A DNA stretch of 64,000 nt from Alternaria dauci. Its lineage: Eukaryota > Ascomycota > Dothideomycetes > Pleosporales > Pleosporaceae. Position 1 is the stretch's first letter, and each line of letters begins with the position of its first letter. The notes under the pieces are model-generated. The model was not told the DNA's origin. It searched no databases and was given only the letters and a program-made list of their open reading frames with translations. Shown in pieces: positions 32,461 through 42,257 of this stretch. The DNA lies in the NCBI RefSeq assembly GCF_042100115.1, contig NC_091273.1, forward strand, positions 744,001-808,000, in the 5' to 3' direction. Both the position numbers and the translations under genes were made by a program.

Positions 32461-35400
32461 ATGTCTGAAGCCTCGGCTTCGCCAACGTCGACAAACGACC
32501 CCGGCGGCGCCCAGCTCAGGGAGAACCAGAGCATCGAGAACTTCGCCGCATCGCTGTCAACTGCAGCCATCATCTTCGGCGTCCAGATTGGGTTTTTCTT
32601 GGTCCTTAGTGGCAACTGGAAGCTTCACAAGGGCGCAGGCAAGAAGCAGCCTGCCGATGGCGACCAGAGTGACAAGGCGGCTGCGCGACAGAGCCTGTTC
32701 CACAAAATCTACTACTACAAGACCGCCTTCGTACCTGTAGCAAAGCGTATCGCAGCTCCCACGACCGCTATCGAGTCTTTTCGAAATGTCTTCACAATCA
32801 GCGACAAAGAACTCATCCGTATTGCCGGCGTCGACGGCTACCTTTTCCTCCAATACCTGCAGCTCCTGCTACGCATATTCATACCCATGGCTATCATCAT
32901 CCTGCCTATCCTGCTACCGATAAATCGCAAGGGCGACGAGCCCGGCGTCTCTGGCCTCGACTCGTTTGCTTGGCCCAACGTAGCCTTTCCAAACAAGAGG
33001 CATCGCTTATGGGCACACTGTGTCATCGCTGTCGGCGTCATATGTTGGGCGTGCTTCAATTTCTACTTGGCGCTCAGACAGTTTGTGCGCCTCAGGCAGA
33101 CTGTCCTCACCAGGCCAGAACATCGCATTCGAGCATCTGCCACAACTATTCTGGTGCAAAGCATTCCTCAGAAATGGCTTACCGCCCCGGCTCTCGACGC
33201 CCTCTATGATGTCTTTCCCGGTGGTATCAAGGACATCTGGATCAATCGCAACTACGACGACCTAATGGAAAAGGTCAACGAGCGAACCAAGATTGCACGG
33301 ACCCTCGAATCTGCCGAAACGAACCTTATTATCGCGTGCACCAAGAAGCACAGGAAGATGGAGGAAAAGGCGGCCAAGGAGGCAGGAAAGAAAAGGTCCA
33401 GAAAAGAGAAGAAGCACGACATAGCCATGGAGAACCACGCAATCAACCAGGAGACTCACGATCAAGGTGTGGATGCTGGAAATCCCCACGAGATCGAGCA
33501 ACAACTCCAAAAGGTCCTGGAGGAGTCTGCCTCATCATCTGCCTCTTCCTCACGATCGAGCTCACCCAATCGCAAGCGCGGCATTGTCCCAATGCAGTTT
33601 CTGGGAGACGGCATGCACGCTGTCGGTGAAGGTTTCCGTGATGTTGGTCATGGTGTCGATCGTTTCAATAAAAAGGTCTACGGTGGGATGCGCGGTGTCT
33701 TTGGCGGAAAGGCGCGGATACAAGAGCAAGCACAGGCGAATCCCGACGGTGCCGACGAGGTACCAGGATCGTCGCCAACCTCTGCCGACTTTCACCATAG
33801 GGGGGCCAGTACTGATACCCATACCCCTTTGGCAAGCAAGGAAACTTATGCCTCTGATGGCACCATCACCGAGCCCAACTCTCCCCAGACAGATCTGAAG
33901 GCACCCGCAGCCAAAGCCGAGCCCAAGGAGAAGAAACCTACTACGCCTGGATGGAAGCACCCTTTGAACAAGCTGAAGGCTGTCTACGTCGGTCAGGGTG
34001 ATTTTGTAAGTCCCAAGCCATTCGAGAAGCCAGGAGGAGAGCTGCCACTAGAACTCAAAGACCCCAGTAAGATTAAGTATGATCTGACGGGATTGTACGA
34101 CGAGTCCATGGAAGAGGATGGCGAGGACGCTCTCTGGAGAAAGTACATTAAGCCAAAGGAGAGAGAAACGATGCGATTGCCAATCTTCAGTTGGTCATGG
34201 TGGCCGGCTTTGCCGTTGATCGGCAAGAAGGTGGACACCATTTACCATTGCCGAAAGGAGCTCGCTCGGCTCAACGCTGAGATCGCGGATGATCAGGCTC
34301 ATCCAGAACGCTTCCCGCTGATGAATTCTGCCTTTATCCAATTCAACCATCAGGTTGCGGCACATATGGCCTGTCAGTCATTGAGCTACCACATCCCAAG
34401 GCAAATGAACCCGCGAACTGTGGAGGTCAACCCCAATTACGTACTTTGGGACAACCTGACGATGAAGTGGTGGGAGCGCTACTTGCGCATGTTTGGAGTT
34501 ATTTTGCTCATCATAGGACTTGTCATCTTCTGGGGTATTCCCGTCAGTTTTACAGGAGCTTTGTCCCAAATCGACAGTCTGACCGAAACCTTACCTTGGC
34601 TAGGCTTTATCAACAAGCTTCCCGACTGGGTAGTGAGTCTGATACAGGGTGTGTTGCCACCAGCTTTCTTGGCCATTCTGTTTGCTGTGCTGCCTTTGCT
34701 CCTGCGCTTCCTGGCTGGCGTTACTGGTACAACCACATCAGGCGAACGCGAGTTGCTTGTCCAGAACTTCTATTTTGCCTTCGTCTTTGTCCAGTTGTTC
34801 CTAGTGGTATCAATCTCGACAGGTATCACTTCGACAATCGACAAACTGGTCAACGATCCTCTTAGTGTCCCACAGACACTAGCGCAGAACCTCCCCAAGG
34901 CCGCCAACTACTTCTTCTCCTACATGATTCTGCAAGCACTCAGTATCAGTTCTGGTACTTTGCTGCAGATCGGTGCTGTCGTCGTCATCATATTCCTTCG
35001 CTTCCTCGACACAACGCCTCGAGAAAAGGTTTCCAGAGTGTTGCAGAGACCTGGTATCAACTGGGGAACTATGATCCCTGTTTACACCAACTTTGCCGCT
35101 ATTGGTAAGTAGAATCTCGATTCAGACAGTTCACCCTAAAGCTACGCTGTGGTGCTTACAAATGCTAACAATACACAGGTCTCATCTATTCCGTCGTTGC
35201 ACCTTTGATCCTCATCATGATGTTGATTACGTTCTGCCTCTTCTGGTTTACCTACCGTTACCAAATGATCTACGTTAGTTACGCTAAGGCCGAAACCAAT
35301 GGTCTCATCTTCCCAAAGGCTGTCAACCAGCTATTCACTGGGTTGTACTTCCTCGAGCTCTGCATGGTTGGTTTGTTCTTCCTGCAAGAAGACGAGGCCG

Positions 35401-36260
35401 GAAACCAGTCTTGTTTCCCTCAGGGTATTATCATGATCATCATGGGTATCTTTACTGTCCTCTTCCAAGTTGTGCTAAACAGAGCGTTCGGACCTCTTTT
35501 CACATACTTGCCAATCACATTCGAAGATGAGGCGGTCCTTCGAGACGAGGAGTGGCAGCGAGCACAGGCCAGCAAATGGGAACATGATGACGAGCATCAA
35601 TCTCTCACTGCTCAGCAAGATGCAGCGCAGACGGCTGAAGAGCGTGAGCAAGCCCACCTAGACGAGCAAAATCGTATGGAGGAAAGGAAACAACGCGAAT
35701 CATCTTACGGTCCAGAATCGTATGAACTGAACAACTTGGACGGTAACATGCAACCCGCTGGCCTCGGGCAGTCGCCTCGACCCGGCAACCGCGGTCGCAA
35801 CACCAGTTGGGCGGACCGCTCGCGCCGTAGCTCCAACTCGCGCTCGCAATCTCACCACAAGCAGCAGCACAAGCGCAAGGATCCTCTAGATATGATTACC
35901 AGCACGCTCAAGAAAGGTCTCGACGATGTTGCAAAACCCATTCGCGATGCCGAAGCGCAGGTTCTGCCAGCTGGCAATCTCTTCGATGAAGTAGACGACG
36001 AACTCGCCGACATCGAACCCGAGGCTCGCCAAAAGCTTATCAAACGCTCCTTCCAGCATCCGGCGACACGCGCTATTCAGCCTGCCGTCTGGATTCCGCA
36101 TGACGACCTGGGTGTCGCTAAGGACGAGATTCAGAGGACTAGCGCGTTCACCAAGCGTGTGTGGATCACTAGTGTGAACGCAAGGCTGGACGCAAGCGGT
36201 AGCGTCATCTATAGGGGACTACCGCCAGATCGGGACCCTTTTGAGAACATTGAGATCTAG
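32461..36260 (+). CDS. Calcium-permeable stress-gated channel, Rsn1/Csc1 (DUF221) family
   Basis: OSCA/TMEM63-family cation channel. Exons are 32461..35104 and 35179..36260, 1241 residues, with a 74-bp intron (GTAAGT, branch GCTAACA, ACACAG). An N-terminal TM (about residues 35-60) and two more at 130-150 and 180-205 form the RSN1_TM part. A cytosolic PHM7_cyt domain starts at ILVQSIPQKWL. It is expanded by a long Lys/Glu- and Ser-rich insert (about 290-500). A seven-TM core begins near residue 670. The C-terminus carries the PHM7_ext domain, ending in RGLPPDRDPF. Yeast relatives sit at the plasma membrane or in the secretory pathway and affect osmotic response and protein localisation. Confidence 0.9.
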
Positions 36261-36474
36261 GCAGACTATTCCATTGCCAGCCCTGGCTCTCATGTAGGGT
36301 CAGTACTCGTGATGTTGTTGCCTGGGTGCAACATGCTGCGAGTTGTTTTGTTTTCCATCATTACCTTTTGTATCCGCCTTCATGGCATTTTCAAACCATT
36401 AGCATAGCGTGGAGTTCAAGAGTCTGGGAGTGTGAGCAGCATTGTACTTAGAAATACCTATACCATGTGCATTA

Positions 36475-38436
36475 CTAGAGTAGGCTGTCTAGCATAAGCC
36501 CAATCCTATTCGCACCCTCCGTTTGGAGGAGATTCTCAAGTTCAAACCCCTTAAAGGAGTAGTCCTCGTCATAGCTCTCCTCCTCTTGCCTGTGCTCTTG
36601 AGACCGACTAATGACTACAGCAGCACTCTCATCCGCAGGAACCTCCTCTGGGAGGTCCTCGACGACGGCTGCGGCAACACAACCCTCTTCCTCGTGTACT
36701 TGTAGTTGCCCAGAGGGCTCGACCACAACACTCTCATCGACAACCGCGTTGCTATCAGCCATGAGCTCGGCAAGCAGGGCATCTCCAAACAAATCGTCGT
36801 CCCCCTCTACAACGACATCTCCAGACGACCCATCGTCGTCCTCTGCGACGAGCCCGGCAAGTAGGGCATCTCCAAACAAACCGTTGTCGTCTGCAACGGC
36901 GTCTCCAAACAACCCATTGTCCTCCTCTCTAACGGTATCTTCAAACGACCCATTATCCTCCTCTTCAACGACATCCCCAGTCAGGGCAGCATATAGTGCT
37001 GCTTCCAACGCCCCGTCATCCTCAGCTTCATCGAGGGTGTGGTCAGGAGTCGGCTCCTGAACCACAGGGCTCTTCCGAGGCCTCCCACGTTTCTTCTTCT
37101 CGTTCGTTACAGGCACATTCTCCACAGCCCTGACCTTTGGAGGTCTTCCCCTCTTCTTCGGAGCAGGAGCAGGCTCCTCTTCAACACGCTCCTTCCTCTT
37201 TTGGCTCCTAGACGAAGCGGTGGGTGGCTTGGTGTGCAGCTTCGCCCACCTCTCCTGCTTTGCTTTCTGTTCCTTCTCATTCTCCTCTTTCCACACCGCG
37301 AGTTGACTTTCCCTGCAGGCCTTTGTCCTCTTACCCCTGGTGGTGGTAACAGCCTGGTGAAGAAGACTCAGTTCCTCTTCAGCCTGCCTATCTTGCAGTT
37401 TGGCTTTGCAAGTCCTCTCCATCTCAGCGCAGATAATTTCGTTCGCATCTGTCAACTTCTCGTACTCTTCTTCAGTAATGGCCTCTTTTAGCTTCCAATA
37501 CAACGCGGTGCGAACATAGTATATGTCCGAGAAATCTGGTGTGAGTTTGGCAACCCGGAGTATATCTTCAAAAGCCTCTTCGTTCGAGTGCCAAAACAAG
37601 TTGCAATAGTTACGCTGCTGTTTTGGGTTCATGAACTGGAAGCTGCGGAAGAGGCGGAAGGCGCAGGGGTTGAGGCTCTCTTTGACGGTCAACTTGAGGT
37701 ACTTGATTCGTTCCCGGAGGTGGCAGGGTGCCTCGGAAACGGAGGAGTCTTCCTGTGGAGAGGGTGTGGTCTCAGGGGTAAGAAGACCATTGTGTTGGAC
37801 AGCCGAGACGGGGACATCAGGGCCTGCTGGGGCTGCTGGTGCTGTTGGTGCTGCTGGTGCTGATATTTGCACCTCTTCTTCATCATCTCCAGTGAGATCA
37901 ACACACTGTACGATCTGCTGCTCTACCTGCTTGGAAGGCAGCATGATGGTACTCGCAGTATTCTGAGCCAAGCCTTGCACCGGTACGGTGAAGGCATTTT
38001 GGCTATATTGACCTCCATAGGCTTGAGCCTGGGGATAGATATGTTGCTGGTGGGCGATGACACCAGGAGGAAAGAGATTGGTAGCAGCGAAGCCAGCAGG
38101 ACCTACGGGCTGTGACCCACCTTGGTAGAAAGGATAGAATGCGGGTTGTGACCTACCCTGGTTGTAAAGTTGTTGCTGGTTGGGGACGAAACCAGCAGGA
38201 TAGCAGTTAGTGGCAGCGACGCCGGGAGAAGAAAAGAAATGCTGCTGTTGGAATGCAGCCAGATAAATTCCAGAAGGAAAACCGCCATAGGGCCCAAATT
38301 TGGTTTGCATGGGCAACTGTTGCGTACTTACGTACCCCTGGGGAGCAGCAGACTGGTTGTAAGGGCTCCTTAGGTTGCCGATGTTGATGCGCTGGCGTAT
38401 GTCGCTCTGGGCTACGGGGGTGTAGGAGGTAGCCAT
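36475..38436 (-). CDS. AT-hook nuclear protein, function unknown
   Basis: A single exon of 653 residues. Residues 1-165 form a Gln/Tyr/Gly/Pro-rich low-complexity, prion-like region. A putative SUMO-interacting motif (CVDLTGDDEEE) lies at about 175-185, then an Ala-Pro repeat. A compact, probably folded domain follows at about 230-370 (conserved-looking FRSFQFMNPKQQRNYCNLFW). Two AT-hooks, KKRGRPPK and KKRGRPRK, at about 425-450 should bind the AT minor groove. The tail contains four to five acidic repeats built on (E/D)DNGLFGDA (about 480-580). DNA binding and SUMO binding follow from the motifs; the role (transcription, chromatin) is inference. Convergent with the channel gene, 214 bp apart. 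Confidence 0.72.
   Translation of the reverse strand: MATSYTPVAQSDIRQRINIGNLRSPYNQSAAPQGYVSTQQLPMQTKFGPYGGFPSGIYLAAFQQQHFFSSPGVAATNCYPAGFVPNQQQLYNQGRSQPAFYPFYQGGSQPVGPAGFAATNLFPPGVIAHQQHIYPQAQAYGGQYSQNAFTVPVQGLAQNTASTIMLPSKQVEQQIVQCVDLTGDDEEEVQISAPAAPTAPAAPAGPDVPVSAVQHNGLLTPETTPSPQEDSSVSEAPCHLRERIKYLKLTVKESLNPCAFRLFRSFQFMNPKQQRNYCNLFWHSNEEAFEDILRVAKLTPDFSDIYYVRTALYWKLKEAITEEEYEKLTDANEIICAEMERTCKAKLQDRQAEEELSLLHQAVTTTRGKRTKACRESQLAVWKEENEKEQKAKQERWAKLHTKPPTASSRSQKRKERVEEEPAPAPKKRGRPPKVRAVENVPVTNEKKKRGRPRKSPVVQEPTPDHTLDEAEDDGALEAALYAALTGDVVEEEDNGSFEDTVREEDNGLFGDAVADDNGLFGDALLAGLVAEDDDGSSGDVVVEGDDDLFGDALLAELMADSNAVVDESVVVEPSGQLQVHEEEGCVAAAVVEDLPEEVPADESAAVVISRSQEHRQEEESYDEDYSFKGFELENLLQTEGANRIGLMLDSLL
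36760..36990 (-). repeat. Coding minisatellite, acidic repeat
   Basis: Imperfect tandem units of roughly 36-60 bp encoding variants of D-D-N-G-L-F-G-D-A inside the AT-hook protein. The units differ in codons, so the array is old or diverging. Confidence 0.6.
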
Positions 38437-38914
38437 TCTGGTGAAAGTAGAGGGGATTTGAGGTTGAGTGGATGAGTAGTGTTGGAAATGGAGTGCCTAG
38501 AATGGGAAATGGGTTGCCGAAGATAATTTCAAAATTCTGCCAAAACTGTGCTGGTGAGTAGCCTGTGATCTGAACTATGATGGCAAAGAGAAAGAAACAG
38601 TACAAGCAGAGGATTTATACAGAGCAGCAAAAAGATTGAAACTGCGCCATACTGTAACCCTGGTTCATCTGAGCAAGTTTGTCTGATGAAAATACTATAG
38701 ATGGGGACTCAAGACTCCCTACAGCCATACGATTCTGTTGGAATTAGCGGAGACCACGGAGGCTATCCAATGAACTATGGGACTTGTCGTCTGTACCGGA
38801 GTTTGGGCTCTCTCGGATAACGTGACCACAATGACAAGCCAATCAAAACATCCCATCCTGATCAGCATCGCGAAAATATGACCCCAGCATTGAATCTCTC
38901 GAGTAACGGACCCG
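38437..38914. other. Intergenic, promoter of the AT-hook gene
   Basis: 478 bp between the start of the AT-hook gene and the stop of the next minus-strand gene. No gene or distinct element seen. Confidence 0.45.
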
Positions 38915-39760
38915 CTATGCTAGTCGCTTGTGTCGAGGCAATAGCCCATGGTGATACCAGAAGCCCCTAGAGTCCAATTTCCTGCCCAATGTATGCAGGT
39001 CACGCGGCAAAGCGCGAAGTCCCTCCTCCTCCATCAGTTCCCCCACCCATTTAGCGAATTTTTGACGAGTCTCCACCTCTTCTTTAGTCATGGAAGGCTC
39101 CACCATGGCGCTGAAGCTCATGGTGAGATCGTACCAGTCGTAGACACGCAGGTCAGCAACAATCCATCGTTTTCCCGGGGTAAACTTCCGATGAGTTGCA
39201 ATAATGGCGCGTGCAACATCCTCGCCGTGGATGAAATGCACAGCTCCTCGCTTCCGCACATCATCTTTCGACTGGAATATGCGGGGGAGCCACCTAGCGG
39301 GCACACGTTCGCCCCCGTACAGGCCACACAGATTTAGTACACAGCCGTGAAGCGAGAGCAATTCGTCCTCCGCAATCGCCCGCTTGTCTTCTTTATCATA
39401 AGGCGAGTTATCATCGCTCCAGTCATCAGGTACCTTGTTGAAGATGCCTGTAGAGCCCAGCTGCACCCAGTTGTTTTTGGCGCCGTGCACGGAGCGGTAA
39501 AGGCCGACGATGGTCTTTGACTGCGTGTGTCCTACCAGCGGGAACGTGATGACCACAGTTTGCGCCGCAGGAAGGCGCTTGTATGGCTCCGCATCGCCAG
39601 AATCGGGGTCGAATTTAAATGGTATCGTGTTATCTCTTCCAGTAGTCGTGGTTGCCGCATAGCTTATGTCGGTGTCCTCTAATTCGGGTATCAAAAAAGT
39701 CGACGTCCATCCGGCGCCCAGAATCAGAAGATCCACTGCTTTCATTTGCTCGCGTAGCAT
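38915..39760 (-). CDS. NAD(P)-binding Rossmann-fold protein, YeeZ/NmrA-like
   Basis: A single exon. Starting at the first in-frame ATG (39760) gives 281 residues; an ATG at 39745 would place the Rossmann strand closer to the N-terminus. The fold begins VDLLILGAGWTSTFL, a strand plus glycine-rich turn (GAGWTS instead of the canonical GxxGxxG). Later come QLGSTGIFN and a C-L-N-L-C-G-L-Y-G-G-E-R segment, as in extended-SDR epimerase-like proteins, where the active site Tyr would be expected. A conserved HGEDVARAI motif is present, typical of atypical SDRs. The substrate is unknown. No signal peptide; probably cytosolic. Confidence 0.72.
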   Translation of the reverse strand: MLREQMKAVDLLILGAGWTSTFLIPELEDTDISYAATTTTGRDNTIPFKFDPDSGDAEPYKRLPAAQTVVITFPLVGHTQSKTIVGLYRSVHGAKNNWVQLGSTGIFNKVPDDWSDDNSPYDKEDKRAIAEDELLSLHGCVLNLCGLYGGERVPARWLPRIFQSKDDVRKRGAVHFIHGEDVARAIIATHRKFTPGKRWIVADLRVYDWYDLTMSFSAMVEPSMTKEEVETRQKFAKWVGELMEEEGLRALPRDLHTLGRKLDSRGFWYHHGLLPRHKRLA

Positions 39761-40455
39761 TCTCAACTCTGCGGCGTGGGTGATCAATAGTACAGAATTG
39801 AGCCGTATTCTGAGAGCCTGTTGTGCGTTATATCTTTATTGAGGAGAAGCTCACTCCATGGCGGACAGAAAATGCGAGCCGCGGGAAGTCGTGACGTCTC
39901 CGCACGTACCAAAATAGCTTGCATTCAGCACGAGCCATCCGTTCAGCGTAACCCTCGGCGTGGGAACCCTAGTTCACGAGCAAACGGGGGGTTCATTGAA
40001 CAGCAGCTTAGATGGTCTGAAGTTTTGAGGCTGCAAGAGCCGTGTAGAGCCAAAGCGACTACTACGTCTGTTCTAGCATCATAGTAATGATGGCCGGCAC
40101 TCGTTGGGTAGTGTTCGACGTGGAGGAAGTGGAGTTGACATTTCCATCAGCTGTCCCACGTTCACCCAGATGACATATTGCCGAATCAGGTACGTTGTAA
40201 AGGCGTCGATTGCAGCAACTGTATTTTTAATCAGAATTATGATCAAATCCTGTCTGACGTCATTGCAGGCGCGGCCCTGCACGTGCCGTCGCGTTAGACC
40301 CCTGAAATCGATGGGTGCTTATTGGCTACTCGCTGGGTCGCGTCTTCGTCATCGTCACCACTGTACGCCGCGCATCAGCGCGAAGCTCGTTATCAAAATC
40401 TACTCTACAGAACCTTCGCCAACCACACAGTTTTCATCGTTCAATTGACCTTCCA
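39761..40455. promoter_or_regulatory. Divergent intergenic region, Rossmann gene / NTH1
   Basis: 695 bp between two divergent starts. The frame upstream of NTH1 is open but has no ATG, so it is not counted as coding. Confidence 0.45.
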
Positions 40456-41750
40456 ATGCGGACTTCACGAGTATCCCGCGACACGTCCCGTATAGTCGCT
40501 GCAAGCCGCACCCAACGAGCACTGCGCCAGACCCGAAGCGCGACCAATGCGCCGAACCCTATCAAACGAGAGACAGGCAGCGATGAGAATGCCAGGGCAA
40601 GTTCAGAGCTGAGCTCAGCACCAGCAGACTCAGCCTCAGATGGGGAGGCGCGACGAATGCCTATGAAGAGGAAAAGGGGCCAAGATACGTCCGTCACCGT
40701 GAAGCAGGAGGTAGAGGAGACAGCGATCGCTGGGATCGCATCGCCGAAGAAAAGTGACAAGGTCAAAAAAGCCCGTCGCGCGCCTGCGAAGAAGATCAAG
40801 ACCAGCGATGGATCTGTGAAGATGGAGCCGCCGCCCAACTGGGAGGAGATATACACTCTGACAAGGGAGATGCGGAACGAGAATGTCGCACCAGTGGACA
40901 CTATGGGCTGTGAGAGTTTGGCGGAGAAGAACAGGTCCCCTCGAGACCGACGGTTCCAGACACTCGTAGCCTTGATGTTGAGCAGCCAGACGAAGGACAC
41001 CGTCACAGCGCCCGTCATGCGAGGCATGCAGGAGAAAATGCCTGGGGTAAGCTCATACAAAGTCAACTATTTTTCACGACTGACACAACCCAGGGCTTCA
41101 ATCTTGAATCTGTCCTCGCACTAGAGCCGCCTGCGCTCAATGCTTTCATCAACAAAGTGGGTTTCCACAACCTCAAGACCAAGTACATCAAGCAAACCGC
41201 GGAGATTCTACGAGATAAGTGGAACAGTGACATCCCAGACACAATCGAGGGGCTTGTATCACTGCCCGGAGTCGGGCCTAAGATGGGATACCTCACGTTG
41301 AGTGCAGCGTGGGGCCGGCACGAGGGTATTGGTGTCGACGTCCACGTGCACAGAATCACTAATTTATGGGGTTGGCACAAGACTCAAAATCCGGAACAGA
41401 CGCGTGCCGCTTTGGAGTCGTGGCTGCCAAAAGACAAGTGGCATGACATAAACAATCTGCTCGTGGGGTTTGGACAGACTATATGCCTACCTGTAGGCAG
41501 GAAGTGTGGCGACTGCAAATTGGCAGATAGAGGTCTATGTCCCTCTGCAGTTGTAGCCAAGAAAACGAAAGTGAAGAAAGAAGAAGCCGTTGTGAAAGTC
41601 GAGATGCCCAATGGCGACCAAGAGGCGATGGTCAAGGAAGAGACGGTGGTTGCTGATGTTGGTGAGATCAAAGCTGAAGATGTAGAAGGCGCTATAGACA
41701 TGGAGGATATTGGGCAAGCACCACGCAGAAGGGTACAGCGGAAGAAGTAG
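40456..41750 (+). CDS. NTH1: Endonuclease III homologue (base-excision repair)
   Basis: Bifunctional DNA glycosylase/AP lyase that removes oxidised pyrimidines. Exons are 40456..41046 and 41094..41750, 415 residues, with a 47-bp intron. The N-terminal 130 residues are basic and Ser-rich (nuclear and possibly mitochondrial targeting), with [10 protein letters not shown] as a nuclear signal. The HhH-GPD core holds LPGVGPKMG (catalytic K260) and VDVHVHRI (catalytic D279). A [4Fe-4S] cluster follows with cysteines spaced x6, x2 and x7; the last loop is two residues longer than the bacterial x5. The tail after the cluster is about 80 residues, charged and with several Lys-Glu-Glu SUMO-like sites. 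Confidence 0.93.
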
Positions 41751-42129
41751 TGAGTAGCCGTAATGCTGTATATGTCACCACCCGATCCTGGACCCGTAAT
41801 GTCTAACTCGTCGAATCAGAATCATCACCGGGCACATTTGAACACAGTTGCACATTCTGTCACGTCAGTCTGGTATTCCAACAGCAGAAGGCAGGGCTTG
41901 TCATTACACAGACCCCATCGCGCTTTCCAGTCTTCACCAGGCAGCAGAACCTGCCCGAGCTTCCATCACCATCCCCTGCATCTGCTCTCTCAGACTGACC
42001 TAGAGTCACTACTCACTGTACTGCTGTCGCATCACCTCCCGCGTCTAGTTCACCGCATTCCACTCAGGCGCTGCCTGGTCGAGCACGTGCAATCCCTGGT
42101 ACCTTGTGGCCTCGTCCGTGGTACGCTCT

Positions 42130-42161
<32 letters not shown>

Positions 42162-42257
42162 TTAGGGTTTACGACTGGTCTCGCCAGACCCTTGGCCACA
42201 CGTCTCTCAGATAAAAGCCCAAAATTTCAACACTCATAAATACGACACAACCACAAC
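41751..42257. promoter_or_regulatory. Promoter region of the unknown membrane-protein gene
   Basis: 507 bp between the NTH1 stop and the next start. It carries a (CA)15 tract at 42131-42160, immediately followed by TTTAGGGTTT. GATAAAAGC lies about 45 bp upstream of the ATG, a weak TATA-like site. Confidence 0.45.
42131..42160 (+). repeat. (CA)15 dinucleotide microsatellite
   Basis: A perfect 30-bp CA run, about 100 bp upstream of the ATG at 42258, directly abutting a telobox-like TTTAGGGTTT. Confidence 0.95.

Noticed and set aside
36611..37060. Ser-rich plus-strand ORF of 149 codons
   Set aside because: Antisense shadow of the acidic repeat of the AT-hook protein; the Ser content comes from the repeat.
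42161..42170. Telomeric repeat array (TTTAGGG)
   Set aside because: Only a single unit is present next to the CA run, so it is at most a telobox-like site and not an interstitial telomere.
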